Source of the DNA: Dolichospermum flos-aquae CCAP 1403/13F
GTDB taxonomy: Bacteria > Cyanobacteriota > Cyanobacteriia > Cyanobacteriales > Nostocaceae
Reading direction: 5' to 3'
Assembly (NCBI RefSeq): GCF_012516395.1
Contig: NZ_CP051206.1
Location: 1,966,501-2,030,500, forward strand
DNA: 64,000 bases
The notes beneath the pieces are model-generated. The model did not search any database. It saw only the letters and a list, made by a program, of their open reading frames with translations, and was not told where the DNA came from. Shown here piece by piece: positions 34,220 through 43,777 of the stretch. Both the position numbers and the translations under genes were made by a program. Position 1 is the first letter of the stretch; each line of letters starts with the position of its first letter.

Positions 34220-35086
34220 TTAGAGATAAATAAACTTAGCTTTAGTTCCTGCTGACAAATGACGCAATCCAAAGCCTAAATAATTACCCCAATTGGATTC
34301 TGAAATTAGGAAAGAACCATCAGCATATACTTGTTCCACAAATCCTACATGACCTCTCGAATCAGTTGTGCCTCCTGTTTCACTATCAAAAATAATAAAG
34401 CTATTGATTCTGGGAGTACATTTTACATTACTTAATCCAATTTGATCATCCCAAGAGCCTGCATTAAGAGAAACGGTTTCACCAATTCCTCGATTATTCT
34501 GAAATAGTCCTTTTTCTATGGCTCTTCCATAGGCATATTTTCCATTAATCGAAATTACTGCTCTATCATCCTCACTCTTCAATGATACCAATTCTCCAGG
34601 ACTAATACTTTGCCCCCTTACCAACGCCGAAAAAATATATCCCTCATCCCCATCAGCATCTTTGGCATTAATTTGACTATCTAAATAATGCCCAACCTCC
34701 TCTACTAAAACCCCTGTAACAGCCCCAACATTACCCGAATTAGCCGCTACAAATTCCCCAGATAGATAAATAGTATTATTGTCCTTTGCATACGCTCCAT
34801 TGAAGTTTTGACCAGATACTAATTTTATATGCGGTGTATTAGTAAAATTATTTCGCGCCCAAGCTGTCAATATTTGATTAGCTGACTCCTGGTTATAAAG
34901 ACCAAAAGCAGTCCCCATAATGTAATCTCTTTGAGAATTACCGCTTAGTCCACTCAGGATATATTCACTTGCATTAATTGCCTGAAAAACTGTATCAATA
35001 AACGGAACAGGTAACTGAGAAGAATTAGCAGGATTAACAGGATTTTTTACAGCTAATTCCAGTCCTAAAATCCTTGTAGAGTCCAT
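34220..35086 (-). CDS. Cyanobacterial protein with EExGHxxD motif and C-terminal CHAP-like domain
   Basis: 288 residues, no signal peptide. The middle carries VLVEEVGHYLDSQINAKDAD, a motif seen in cyanobacterial surface or calcium-binding repeat proteins and possibly metal-binding. The last 60 residues resemble the end of a CHAP amidase (RINSFIIFDSETGG, GHVGFVEQVYADGSFLISES, NWG). In a CHAP domain a catalytic Cys (in a GQC or WRGQC context) should lie before residue 225; it is not recognisable here, and the stretch FQNNRGIGETVSLNAGSW looks like a divergent replacement. The protein may be inactive or have a different role. Confidence 0.6.
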   Translation of the reverse strand: MDSTRILGLELAVKNPVNPANSSQLPVPFIDTVFQAINASEYILSGLSGNSQRDYIMGTAFGLYNQESANQILTAWARNNFTNTPHIKLVSGQNFNGAYAKDNNTIYLSGEFVAANSGNVGAVTGVLVEEVGHYLDSQINAKDADGDEGYIFSALVRGQSISPGELVSLKSEDDRAVISINGKYAYGRAIEKGLFQNNRGIGETVSLNAGSWDDQIGLSNVKCTPRINSFIIFDSETGGTTDSRGHVGFVEQVYADGSFLISESNWGNYLGFGLRHLSAGTKAKFIYL

Positions 35087-35107
35087 ACATTCTTTGTCAC
35101 CAGTTGT

Positions 35108-35878
35108 CTATTGTCCCGCTAACATTTGTAGAAGTTTGTCCGCATTATGTAAATTACCAACCATGCGCCGAATTGGATGAGGCCAAACCTTAACTAAAGT
35201 AGGAGTAGCAGAAACTTGATCAATTTCTGCCTGTTCTGGATTGGTGAGAACATCAATAACTTTGAGAGTATAAGGATATCCTAGCGATCGCTCTAATGAT
35301 TCGTGCAGGTTTTGTAAAATTTTTTCTGTAGTCGCACTATGACCAGCCACAAACAAGCGCAAAACAAAGCCTGGGGGACCTGGGATCTTTTGTAGCACTG
35401 GTTGTGTATTAATGACTGGTTGCTGGTACTGTGAGGGAGAATCAGCCAAATCCAAACGCACAATTAAATCATGATCTTGCCAAAGTTGAGGAAATGTAGA
35501 GCGATAAGTTGATAATACCAAGCGATCGCACAAACCATCTTGCCAAGGTGCTGATTGCCACACCAAATCCCCCGTCTCAAAAATCGCATTCAACACAGCC
35601 TGATGCCGAATCACCGCTGGATAAGCCTCCGCAAAGATTTGTACTTGTTGAGTTCGAGGATTTAACCAGTGATCAATAGTTGCAGTATAACAAGGAACTA
35701 AAAAATGTGGCGGCTCTGGTAAGTCGAGGATTTCCTGCAAAGCCGCACATAAATGTAAATGCCATCGTCCTTGCTTACTAGGGTCAATACAATAAATTAA
35801 ATCCCCTCCAGGCGTAAACAAAGCAATACCCTTAAACAACTGGGGTTTAGATAATTTGTCTAAATTCAACTTAGTCAT
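35108..35878 (-). CDS. KaiB-fold domain protein with unique N-terminal region
   Basis: 256 residues. The last 85 (GFVLRLFVAGHSATTEKILQ, VIDVLTNPEQAEIDQVSATP, LVKVWPHPIRRMVGNL) match the thioredoxin-like KaiB domain, as found in KaiB and the SasA sensor. The first 160 residues form a separate domain (PQLFKGIALFTPGGDLIYCI, WHLHLCAALQEILDLPEPPH) conserved in cyanobacteria but of unknown function. A Pro-rich hinge (KIPGPPG) joins the two. It follows pilT by 21 bases and so is probably cotranscribed with it. A link between clock-type output and pili is only an inference. Confidence 0.8.
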   Translation of the reverse strand: MTKLNLDKLSKPQLFKGIALFTPGGDLIYCIDPSKQGRWHLHLCAALQEILDLPEPPHFLVPCYTATIDHWLNPRTQQVQIFAEAYPAVIRHQAVLNAIFETGDLVWQSAPWQDGLCDRLVLSTYRSTFPQLWQDHDLIVRLDLADSPSQYQQPVINTQPVLQKIPGPPGFVLRLFVAGHSATTEKILQNLHESLERSLGYPYTLKVIDVLTNPEQAEIDQVSATPTLVKVWPHPIRRMVGNLHNADKLLQMLAGQ

Positions 35879-35899
35879 TGGTCAGTTGTCAGTTGTTAA

Positions 35900-37117
35900 T
35901 TAAACACGACCTCGGAGGAATTGCGCCATTTCGTTAGGAGTTGGCGACATTTCTAACGCCGTTTCCTCAGTAATCCGGCCTTCTTGGTAAAGATTGAGCA
36001 ATGACTGATTCATTGTCACCATGCCATCAAAACCGGCTTGTTTCATTAACTCCGCAATCTCATCATACTTGCCATCCTTCACCCATTCCTTAACAGCCTC
36101 AGTATTAATGAGAATATCGTGGAAAGCCGCCCGTTTACCATCTGTAGTGCGGCATAAACCTTGAGCAATTACAGCTACTAAAGATTCTGCAAGCGCTATC
36201 CGCATAGCTTCCTGTTCTTCACCTGAATACAAATTGAGAATCCGTTCAACAGTTTTGACCGCACTATTCGTGTGCAGAGTTCCCATCACCAAGTGACCCG
36301 TTTGTGCCGCCTTCAGTGCCGTATTCACCGTTTCCTTATCCCGCATTTCCCCCACCAGAATTAAATCTGGATCTTCCCGCAAAGCTGCTTTTAAAGCATT
36401 ATCAAATTTGCGGGTGTGCATTCCCACTTCCCGCTGTTTAACTAAAGACTTACGACTTTGGTGGACAAATTCTACCGGGTCCTCAATCGTAATAATATGT
36501 TTAGCCATCTCCCGATTAATATAATCAACCATTGCTGCCATTGTCGTGGATTTACCTGAACCAGTTGGACCTGTTACTAAAACCAAGCCTTTGTGACTAT
36601 GACAAATATCTCGAAAAACTGGTGGTAAACGCAATTGCTCCATAGACAGAATTTTGAGAGGAATTAACCGCAGTACCATGGCATAACCGCGCAGGGAATC
36701 GAACACATTAATCCGCACACGGGCAAAATCGTACTGAGTCGCACCATCAAATTCTAAATGTTCTTGAAACCTTTGAATTTCAGAATCCGTGAGAATCTCC
36801 CGCAACCAACGCATAAAAGTCGGTTTATCAGTTTCGGGGTAACTTGTAGTGAGAATTTCTCCCCGGTTGCGGAAGCGGGGTATTTCACCCACTCCCAAGT
36901 GAACATCAGAGTAACCCTCATCAAATGCTTCCTGGATAAGCTGCGCCAAGGTCCGTTGTACAGGTTCATTTGTGGGCGCATTTAAATTAGGAAATATTGG
37001 TGGTGGTGTAGTAATTATTGGCGGTGCTGGTGCGTTCATTTCTAAATTTGCCGACTGATGCTGTATTTTTACTTTTGGCAAGGGTGGCGGCATTCTGAAT
37101 GTTTGTGATTCTGTCAT
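35900..37117 (-). CDS. pilT: Type IV pilus retraction ATPase PilT
   Basis: PilT hexamers pull in type IV pili for twitching, phototaxis and DNA uptake. 405 residues: a Pro-rich N-terminal extension of about 50 residues not found in standard PilT, a PAS-like N-domain (EAFDEGYSDVHLGVGEIPRF), Walker A GPTGSGKSTT, the Asp box, Walker B PDLILVGEMRD, the His box GHLVMGTLHTNS and a C-terminal MRIALAESL-type retraction motif. The extension suggests a PilT2-like paralogue. Heptamer repeats lie upstream. Confidence 0.9.
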   Translation of the reverse strand: MTESQTFRMPPPLPKVKIQHQSANLEMNAPAPPIITTPPPIFPNLNAPTNEPVQRTLAQLIQEAFDEGYSDVHLGVGEIPRFRNRGEILTTSYPETDKPTFMRWLREILTDSEIQRFQEHLEFDGATQYDFARVRINVFDSLRGYAMVLRLIPLKILSMEQLRLPPVFRDICHSHKGLVLVTGPTGSGKSTTMAAMVDYINREMAKHIITIEDPVEFVHQSRKSLVKQREVGMHTRKFDNALKAALREDPDLILVGEMRDKETVNTALKAAQTGHLVMGTLHTNSAVKTVERILNLYSGEEQEAMRIALAESLVAVIAQGLCRTTDGKRAAFHDILINTEAVKEWVKDGKYDEIAELMKQAGFDGMVTMNQSLLNLYQEGRITEETALEMSPTPNEMAQFLRGRV

Positions 37118-37751
37118 ATATCTTCACTTTTGTTAATTGGTCAGTTGTCAGTTGTTAGTTGTTAGTTGTCAGTGGAAAATATTTTCCTTCTGTTCCCTGT
37201 CCCCTGCTTCCTGCTTCCTACTCCTCCTGCCTCTGTTATGCAGTCTTCTTAGTGGGTTATTCACCAATATACATATTTTTTAACACATACTGATTATCCT
37301 TGGTCTTTCATAGGATTTACGTAATATATTAGTCGCTAATAATACAGAGTAATTAAGGATAAAGAGGCGGGGAAAAGTGAAAGAAATTAAGAATTACCCA
37401 TCATCTACAATCTGTTTTGATCACTTTTTGATAAATTATGAGAAATAATATCGTTTTTTATAAGAAATGTTAAGCATCTGGGTAATCAGATTGCGGGGAT
37501 CAATATCTGCTTCTCATCTATCCTTAGTCTATATTTCTCAAGGCATAGACCAAAACTCGTTTCCCTACCTGTGGGTATATGTGAATTCTTATTCATAAGT
37601 AGAAAAAATCAACTGTAAACTTTAGTAAAGAAATGCTCATTTTGGAGCTAAGGTTTTATATACTAAATTTCACTGAAACAAAATCAGTTAATTCGCTTTC
37701 GAGTGATAAACAACTGAAATTTAAACTTGCTGTGTATTAGGAGGAAAAGTC
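37118..37751. other. Divergent intergenic region between pilT and a membrane protein gene
   Basis: 634 bases without a gene. A GTCAGTT/GTTAGTT array is at 37139-37175, followed by a TTCCCTG/TTCCTGC pyrimidine-rich run to about 37225. The rest is AT-rich and should hold the two divergent promoters. A strong ribosome binding site (AGGAGGA, 37739-37745) precedes the rightward gene. Confidence 0.6.
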
Positions 37752-38126
37752 ATGGTTTCTGCTCAAAGCTCTAATCTAGTTCAGACCGACTCCTTGTTAA
37801 TGATGAAAAGCTTTTTAATCTGGACATTTACATTGGCAGTGTGCTTGTTAGTCGTCGGCTTTCCATTGGTTGTATTGATGGCTACAGTTGGCTGTCTATT
37901 GTCCATTGTTTTACAATCTGTGATGCCCGCTAGTGCCGTGTTAATTGTGGCAGGTGGTTTAGTAATGTTTAATGTTATGGCAGTATTAATTGCTGCTGGA
38001 GTGCTAACAGCTAAAGGTATTCATCCTAGGCAAATAAAATGGTTAAGTTGGTTGCATGGTAAAGCTGAAAAAGCCCAAACCACTGTTTATGCAGCTTGTC
38101 CTTTAACTTGTGAAATTAACCAATAA
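37752..38126 (+). CDS. Cyanobacterial small membrane protein, unknown function
   Basis: 124 residues with two or three hydrophobic helices (about 20-45, 48-70 and 73-95), the last part being cytosolic and containing GIHPRQIKWLSWLHGKAEKA. I do not recognise a family. The strong ribosome binding site AGGAGGA and the terminator downstream (38163-38183) support a real, well-expressed gene. Confidence 0.75.
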   Translation: MVSAQSSNLVQTDSLLMMKSFLIWTFTLAVCLLVVGFPLVVLMATVGCLLSIVLQSVMPASAVLIVAGGLVMFNVMAVLIAAGVLTAKGIHPRQIKWLSWLHGKAEKAQTTVYAACPLTCEINQ

Positions 38127-38162
38127 TTCTCATTAGCTAACACCCGACAAAAAGTACATCTG

Positions 38163-38183
38163 CCCGGTTTATCCGGGTTTTTT
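38163..38183 (+). terminator. Rho-independent terminator
   Basis: Stem CCCGG/CCGGG around TTTAT followed by six T, 37 bases after the membrane protein stop. Confidence 0.8.
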
Positions 38184-38203
38184 AATATTTAAAACAGGGA
38201 ACA

Positions 38204-38285
38204 GGGCAGAAGCAGAGGGCAGAAGCAGAGGGCATGGGGAAAATATTTTCCACTGACAACTGACAACTGACAACTGACAACTAAC
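38204..38285. repeat. AGAAGCAGAGGGC and CTGACAA tandem arrays
   Basis: Two or three GGCAGAAGCAGAG units (38204-38233) and five CTGACAA units (38252-38285) between the terminator and the opcA stop. Confidence 0.8.
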
Positions 38286-38299
38286 CCATTACCTATTAA

Positions 38300-39664
38300 C
38301 TACTTGCCTAACTTAATAGTGTTGCCAATTGCAGTTAAACTGTCTTCAAATAAAGCCTCACGTCCCCAGCGTTGTACTTGTTGACTTAACAACGCTTCGG
38401 CTTTTTGTTCAGAAAGAGAAGTTACTTGTTGGAACAACCCAGACGACTGAGCGCCTCCATGAGTTTCCATTCGCATACAACCGCCAGTTTCCGAACAAAT
38501 CACAGTTCCGCAATTAGCTTGAATATTAGTAGAACTCAAACGCAAACCAATTAAATCACCGATAATTTCCCCCATATCAGCAATGGGAACACCTGCTAAC
38601 TCAGCTTCTATGTGTTTTTGGTCTTGAGACAGGAACTGAATCGAGGTGATATCATAATCACCGTTTTCCTGTTTATAGGAAACTGGCTGCCATTCTAAGC
38701 GATTAGCTAACCAACCCAAATACAATAAGGCTTGAGCAGCATTGCCTTTTTCATAATCAATATTGACACGATCAATTTCTCTAAGAGCAGCGCGACGATT
38801 AGGCGCATCATAAGCTTGTGCTGTTAACTCCTGCCATGCTGACAACCGCCGCCAATTCAAATCAGCCAAAGGTATACCAGATTCTACTAACTTCTGCAAG
38901 CTGAGTAAATCATCTTCTGGTGTATTAAAGTTGCAGGAGTCAACAATGACATTATTGCAAACAGACGCTAAACGCCTAAACAAAGTATTGCCAGCATCTG
39001 GTGTAGCTTTCCACCAGAGAAACTTAGGTAAACCACCAATTAACAAAGCGGGAATCATGCCCCCAATGCGTTCTAAAGCTGCAACAGTACCAGTAAGGGT
39101 AATGTACTCACAACAGATAAGAGTGCTGGAAGATTGCTTTTGAATGGGACAATAGGCAGAAACTTGGGCTTTTACCCCTTCATCATCGCCGGCAATGGGA
39201 CATAAAGCAATAATTCGGCAAGGGTTACGGGTAGCAATTTCGTCAGCAATCGTGGGACTGGTAGGACTAAAAGTATACCCCATGGCTGCACCATGATTAT
39301 CTCCATTTGGTCCAGTGCGCTGCTTTTGGAAATATTCAGCCCGTAAAGCCGTCAAAGTTTCCGGTGTAGCAGTACCAGTTTCTGGAAGGTGGTGCTTTTT
39401 CTGGACTTCCTGCAAAGCTGTTTTTGTTTGTGGTCCGAGAATACCGTCAACTGGACCCTTGTAAAAGCCGGTTGCAGTTAACAAATACTGAGTTTCTTCC
39501 GGTTCATAAACTACTAAAGTAAATGTTGTGGCGCGGGTAGCAGCGGGTAAAGTACCATCTTCCCCCTGAAGACCGTAACTTTGCCAAACTTGATTAAGTT
39601 CTACCTCAATTTCTGTGAGGGAAACATCCTTGGGCGCTTGCAAAGAAAAAATTGTAGAAACCAT
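38300..39664 (-). CDS. opcA: Glucose-6-phosphate dehydrogenase assembly/activator protein OpcA
   Basis: OpcA is an allosteric activator of cyanobacterial glucose-6-phosphate dehydrogenase and a target of thioredoxin. 454 residues: an N-terminal peptidoglycan-binding-like module (FYKGPVDGILGPQTKTALQE, about 82-105) found in Nostocales OpcA, then the OpcA domain (VIVDSCNFNTPEDDL, LADLNWRRLSAWQELTAQAY). Conserved Cys residues near positions 150-180 and in CSETGGCMR are candidates for redox control. It is the third gene of the fbp-zwf-opcA set, 173 bases after zwf, with a MITE in between. Confidence 0.92.
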   Translation of the reverse strand: MVSTIFSLQAPKDVSLTEIEVELNQVWQSYGLQGEDGTLPAATRATTFTLVVYEPEETQYLLTATGFYKGPVDGILGPQTKTALQEVQKKHHLPETGTATPETLTALRAEYFQKQRTGPNGDNHGAAMGYTFSPTSPTIADEIATRNPCRIIALCPIAGDDEGVKAQVSAYCPIQKQSSSTLICCEYITLTGTVAALERIGGMIPALLIGGLPKFLWWKATPDAGNTLFRRLASVCNNVIVDSCNFNTPEDDLLSLQKLVESGIPLADLNWRRLSAWQELTAQAYDAPNRRAALREIDRVNIDYEKGNAAQALLYLGWLANRLEWQPVSYKQENGDYDITSIQFLSQDQKHIEAELAGVPIADMGEIIGDLIGLRLSSTNIQANCGTVICSETGGCMRMETHGGAQSSGLFQQVTSLSEQKAEALLSQQVQRWGREALFEDSLTAIGNTIKLGK

Positions 39665-39708
39665 ACTTAATATTGTGTCAGTTGTTCGTTGTCAGTTGTT
39701 CGTTGTCA

Positions 39709-39781
39709 GTAGGGGCGAAGCATTTGGAAGATAAATTATCGGTCATTGCCAAAAATAGTTCTCCAAATGCTTCGCCCGTAC
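39709..39781. repeat. 73-bp MITE-like element, copy 2
   Basis: Same element as at 19018-19090, one base different in the centre (ATCGG for ATCGA). It is inserted in a GTTGTTC/GTTGTCA heptamer array between zwf and opcA. Confidence 0.88.
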
Positions 39782-39837
39782 AGTTGTTCGTTGTCAGTTG
39801 TTCGTTGTTTTGCTACTGACCAATGACCAAGGAGTAA

Positions 39838-41367
39838 TTAAAGTCTGCGCCAGCGGCGACCGTCTTGGTTAATTAGTAATTCTGCTTCTTCTGGTTCCCA
39901 AGTACCGGCTTCATACTGAGGAATATTCGCAGGATTGGCTGGTAAATCCCATACAGACAAGGCAGGTGTAACTACTTGCCAAGCCGCTTCTACTTCGTCC
40001 GCCCGTGTAAACAAAGTTTGGTCGCCCATCATACAATCAAGGAAGAGACGATCATAGGCATCGGAAGTAGCAGAAATACCTAGAGAGCCGTAGCTAAAAT
40101 CCATATCTACAGACCGGGTACGGAAATCACCACCGGGCATTTTCACATCAAACCGGAGGGAAATACCTTCATTGGGTTGTATTCGCATGGCCAAAACGTT
40201 GGCGTTTACTTGTTGAGCCGCAGAGGGGAACATTCTTGAAGGAACTTCGCGGAAATGAATCGCAATTTCACTGACTTTTTTCGGCATCCGCTTGCCAGTT
40301 CTTAGGTAAAAAGGAACACCTTGCCAACGCCAGTTATCTACCATGAACTTCATGGCCACGTAAGTAGGGGTAGTAGATTCAGGATTAACACCTGGTTCAG
40401 TTCGATACCCTGCCACCTGTTGACCTTTCATCCAACCCGCGCTGTATTGTCCACGAATTGCTGATTTTGACAAATTATTAACATCAGCTAAACGAGTCGC
40501 TTGTAACACTTTAACCTTTTCCGTGCGGATACTGTCAGCATCCATAGAGTTAGGTGCTTCCATGGCGGTTAAACAGTAAAGCTGCATGAGGTGATTTTGC
40601 AGCATATCTCGCAACGCGCCCGCACTTTCATAATAACCCGCCCGGTCTTCTACTCCCACAGTTTCGGCGACAGTAATTTGTACATGATCTACAAATTGCC
40701 GATTCCACAAAGGTTCAAAAATGGCATTAGCAAAGCGGAAAACCAGCAAGTTTTGCACCGTTTCTTTCCCTAAATAGTGGTCAAGACGATAAACTTGGTT
40801 TTCTTTACAAACCTTTTGTACTACTTGGTTGAGATTTTGAGCAGAAGCTAAATCACGACCAAAGGGTTTTTCAATGACTAACCGCTGTTTTTCGGGGTCT
40901 TCTAGCATTCCTGCTAACCCTAGTTGCTTAATAGCTTCAGGGAAGAAATTAGGGGCAACAGAGAGGTAAAACATCCGGTTTCCTCTTGTTCCTCGTTTCT
41001 CGTCTAGTTCAGCTAATAGGGTTTTCAGTTTTTGGTATCCTGCGGGGTCATCTATATTCCCAGGACAGTAAAATAAACCTTGGGAAAAGTCTTGCCAAAG
41101 TTCACCTAATTCCACATTAGCGTGAGCTTCAGCCATGCCTTTTTGCATTTGCTCGCGGAAGTATTCGTGACTCCATTCCCGACGCGCTACACCCACAATG
41201 GTGGTTTCTGCGGGAATACGTCTTTCTCTCCGCAATTTGTACAGCGCTGGTACTAACTTACGCCAGGTTAGATCTCCAGAAGCACCAAAGATGACGATAA
41301 TTTGTGGTTCGGGCATCCCTTGCTGCTGTAGACCGACGCGCAATGGATTTTCTAGCAGACTGACCAT
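39838..41367 (-). CDS. zwf: Glucose-6-phosphate 1-dehydrogenase
   Basis: Zwf makes 6-phosphogluconolactone and NADPH, the entry to the oxidative pentose phosphate pathway that supplies reductant in the dark and in heterocysts. 509 residues, full length. NADP motif [17 protein letters not shown] near the start; active-site [16 protein letters not shown] with the catalytic His region at about 205; [11 protein letters not shown] near 345. Same strand as fbp upstream and opcA downstream. No transaldolase gene lies before it. Confidence 0.96.
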   Translation of the reverse strand: MVSLLENPLRVGLQQQGMPEPQIIVIFGASGDLTWRKLVPALYKLRRERRIPAETTIVGVARREWSHEYFREQMQKGMAEAHANVELGELWQDFSQGLFYCPGNIDDPAGYQKLKTLLAELDEKRGTRGNRMFYLSVAPNFFPEAIKQLGLAGMLEDPEKQRLVIEKPFGRDLASAQNLNQVVQKVCKENQVYRLDHYLGKETVQNLLVFRFANAIFEPLWNRQFVDHVQITVAETVGVEDRAGYYESAGALRDMLQNHLMQLYCLTAMEAPNSMDADSIRTEKVKVLQATRLADVNNLSKSAIRGQYSAGWMKGQQVAGYRTEPGVNPESTTPTYVAMKFMVDNWRWQGVPFYLRTGKRMPKKVSEIAIHFREVPSRMFPSAAQQVNANVLAMRIQPNEGISLRFDVKMPGGDFRTRSVDMDFSYGSLGISATSDAYDRLFLDCMMGDQTLFTRADEVEAAWQVVTPALSVWDLPANPANIPQYEAGTWEPEEAELLINQDGRRWRRL

Positions 41368-41709
41368 AGGATTTTAGATTTTAGATTTTAGATTTTGCCA
41401 GAGGTGAAGGGCAAGAAGAAAAAGATCTCTACTTCCTGATCTTTTCTTAAATTCCGCAATCTCCTCTATAGGTGAGAATAGCTTGACTTGACCTTTGAAA
41501 GAGTTCATGAATCACACGGAAAGGACACAGACAGGTTATTGCAAGTACATAGAATACAGAATCAGAATTTAGAATCCAGAATTTAGAATCCAGAATCCAG
41601 GGAATAAATTCCCTGTCTTATAGCTAAAGTCGGTTTTAACCGACTGTTTTTCTGTTATTTGTTCTATGTGGAACATGAGGTTTGATTTTTTAATTAATTA
41701 GAGTTTTAT
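41368..41709. other. zwf-fbp gap with a palindromic repeat and no tal gene
   Basis: 342 bases without a gene. It holds short TTTTAGA and AGAATC repeats (41371-41390, 41556-41600) and a paired palindrome GGGAATAAATTCCC + GTCGGTTTTAACCGAC (41598-41647) that recurs in similar form at 51760-51806. Confidence 0.65.
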
Positions 41710-42747
41710 CTAATTACCTGTTTTGATAAAAGACATGACCTTGGCTACATTTTCTTTACTACCAATAATTAATGGTGTCCGCTGGTGCAGTTTTGTGGGA
41801 ATTACATCTAAAATATCCATTGTTCCTGTAGTCGCTATACCTCCAGCTTGTTCAATTAAAAATGCTAGGGGAGCAGTTTCATACAGCAAACGTAATTTAC
41901 CTTCTGGTTTTTGTAATGTGCCGGGATAGAGAAATACTCCACCCTGTAATAAAATTCTGTGAATATCGCTCACCATTGCCCCACTGTAACGGGAACTATA
42001 ACCTTCTGTGCGATGAACATAACGGATATATTCTCTAAAAGATTCATCCCATTGCCAGAAGTTACCATCATTAACGCTATAGGTGGCGGCATGATCTGGC
42101 ATTTTGATATTTTCTTGACAGAGAATAAACTCACCCAAACTAGGATCAAGAATGAATGAATGTACACCTGTACCTATGCTGTAAACTAGCATAGTGCTTG
42201 GTCCATAGAGAATATATCCGGCTGCTAATTGCTTGCGTCCATTTGTAAGTAGATCCTTGGCTTCACCATCAGCATCTTCTCCTTCTTGCTGACGAATGGC
42301 AAAGATAGAACCTAAACTGAGATTATTATCTGTGTTAGATGAGCCGTCAATGGGGTCATAAAGAAGCGTATAACGACCAATGGGGCAGTTTTCGGGGATG
42401 TAGTAGGGTTTTTCCATTTCTTCGGAAGCGAGACGACAGACTAAGCCGCTTTGCTTGAACACGGAAATAAATACTTCATTGGCGTAAACATCCATCTTTT
42501 TGACGGATTCTCCCTGGACGTTGACTTCTCCAGTAAATCCCAGCACCCCTTCCATTAAACCAGCGCGACTCAACCGACGGGCAACTAATTTACCCGCTAA
42601 AGCGATACGATTCATCAGCGCACTTAAATCCTGGGCATTTGGTCCAAAGCTCTGTAATTGCTGGAGGACGTGACGGGATAATGTTGTACAATCACGATCT
42701 AAAGCTTTATCTGTGGACAAATCTAAAGATTCTGATATTTGTGTCAT
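41710..42747 (-). CDS. fbp: Class 1 fructose-1,6-bisphosphatase
   Basis: Hydrolyses fructose 1,6-bisphosphate to fructose 6-phosphate in gluconeogenesis and sugar recycling. 345 residues with the metal-binding signature [11 protein letters not shown] (about residue 130), [10 protein letters not shown], the substrate loop [21 protein letters not shown] and the C-terminal [21 protein letters not shown]. Cyanobacteria usually also carry a bifunctional FBP/SBPase elsewhere; this class 1 enzyme is tied to the oxidative pentose phosphate genes downstream. Confidence 0.95.
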   Translation of the reverse strand: MTQISESLDLSTDKALDRDCTTLSRHVLQQLQSFGPNAQDLSALMNRIALAGKLVARRLSRAGLMEGVLGFTGEVNVQGESVKKMDVYANEVFISVFKQSGLVCRLASEEMEKPYYIPENCPIGRYTLLYDPIDGSSNTDNNLSLGSIFAIRQQEGEDADGEAKDLLTNGRKQLAAGYILYGPSTMLVYSIGTGVHSFILDPSLGEFILCQENIKMPDHAATYSVNDGNFWQWDESFREYIRYVHRTEGYSSRYSGAMVSDIHRILLQGGVFLYPGTLQKPEGKLRLLYETAPLAFLIEQAGGIATTGTMDILDVIPTKLHQRTPLIIGSKENVAKVMSFIKTGN

Positions 42748-42852
42748 GTTGTTCGCTGCTATGGGGTCATGTTCCTGCTTCTATCTTAGAAAGGGAATTT
42801 GATAACTTAAATGTGATTTTATATAAACTAAAGAATTGAATTTTTAATTTGA

Positions 42853-42885
42853 AGATTCTCGACTTCTTCAAGAAGTCGAGAATCT
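42853..42885. repeat. Variant of the AGATCCCCGACTTCTT palindrome
   Basis: Arms AGATTCTCGACTTCTT and complement, with paired (compensatory) changes relative to the AGATCCCCGACTTC copies. Confidence 0.8.
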
Positions 42886-42948
42886 GTGTTTTTCAGTATT
42901 TTTCTCTAGATAATAAATCTTCAAAGTAGTTGACACTAAGCACGTAAA

Positions 42949-43578
42949 ATGATACTGTGTACCGAGTTGTGTAAATATTTTTTTGATAGTCATGGTCAAG
43001 ATCAATATCTCTACCCCCCCCCCATAATCGCTAAAACCCTTGCTGTAAGCGGATTTGCGGCTTCTGTGTTACTAGCTGCTACCCCTGCTCATGCTATTAG
43101 TTTCAATTTTCAGTTTCAGGATATAGACGGAGGTACTAACGGGTTAGTTAAGGGAACATTAAGCGGTTTAGTGGAAGGTAATAACCCTGGTCCAGGGATT
43201 ACAGCAACGGTTATATCTAGTCCTGGTGGTAAAGGAGTGGGTTCTGGTTATAATTTTTCTCAAACTTTTAACGTTAATGCTTTTAAAGTTACCAGTGGTA
43301 ATATAACTTTTGCTGATGCTTCGTTTATCAATTCTGCTGACACCTTCTTATCTTTGGGAACATCTGGGAATAACAGTTATTATAACGACTTAACTGATCT
43401 GAGTACTTTCTCTTATGCCGATTCCAACAACACTACAATACAATTCTCTGCTGCAACATCTGTTCCCTTTGAGTCTAGTCCTATTGCGCTACCAGCATCA
43501 TTAGCTGTTTGTTTTGGCGCTGCTAAACTCCGCAGAAACCATCTTGCTAAAAAACGTATGGTATCGGTTGAAGCCTAG
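42949..43578 (+). CDS. PEP-CTERM-like exported protein with poly-C tract in the signal region
   Basis: 209 codons by the open frame from ATG 42949, but the first 25 residues do not look like a signal peptide. From IIAKTLAVSGFAASVLLAAT, PAHA onward the sequence is a classic signal core with an AxA cleavage site. An ATG at 42992 (MVKINIST) would give a proper basic n-region, but it is one frame out because of a run of ten C at 43014-43023; eleven or eight C would restore it. The mature part is Gly/Ser/Thr-rich. The C-terminus has VPFESSP, a hydrophobic helix and KLRRNHLAKKR, like cyanobacterial exosortase sorting signals, here with a divergent tripeptide. Confidence 0.65.
   Translation: MILCTELCKYFFDSHGQDQYLYPPPIIAKTLAVSGFAASVLLAATPAHAISFNFQFQDIDGGTNGLVKGTLSGLVEGNNPGPGITATVISSPGGKGVGSGYNFSQTFNVNAFKVTSGNITFADASFINSADTFLSLGTSGNNSYYNDLTDLSTFSYADSNNTTIQFSAATSVPFESSPIALPASLAVCFGAAKLRRNHLAKKRMVSVEA
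43014..43023 (+). repeat. Homopolymer of ten C within a coding region
   Basis: C10 between codons of the n-region of the signal peptide; its length decides whether the ATG at 42992 is in frame. Confidence 0.85.
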
Positions 43579-43620
43579 TTTGATTTCATAGACAAAACAC
43601 AATAACAATCGAAGCTCTAA

Positions 43621-43774
43621 GAGGATGTTTGAAAAGTTTTTAATGTATCAATAAACCCCTCTCCAAACCTCTCCCCGACGCGGGGAGAGGCTTTGAAACC
43701 CCCATTCCCTTGTAGGGAAGGGGGGTTAGGTTTCGGAGATTGTTGGTTTCATCTAATACTTTTCAAACAACCTC
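43621..43774. mobile_element. MITE 1 with GAGGATGTTTGAAAAGT ends
   Basis: Terminal inverted repeats GAGGATGTTTGAAAAGT and ACTTTTCAAACAACCTC (one mismatch), 154 bp, flanked by TAA on both sides. The interior holds CCTCTCCCC-type palindromes and no coding sequence. Confidence 0.85.
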
Positions 43775-43777
43775 TAA

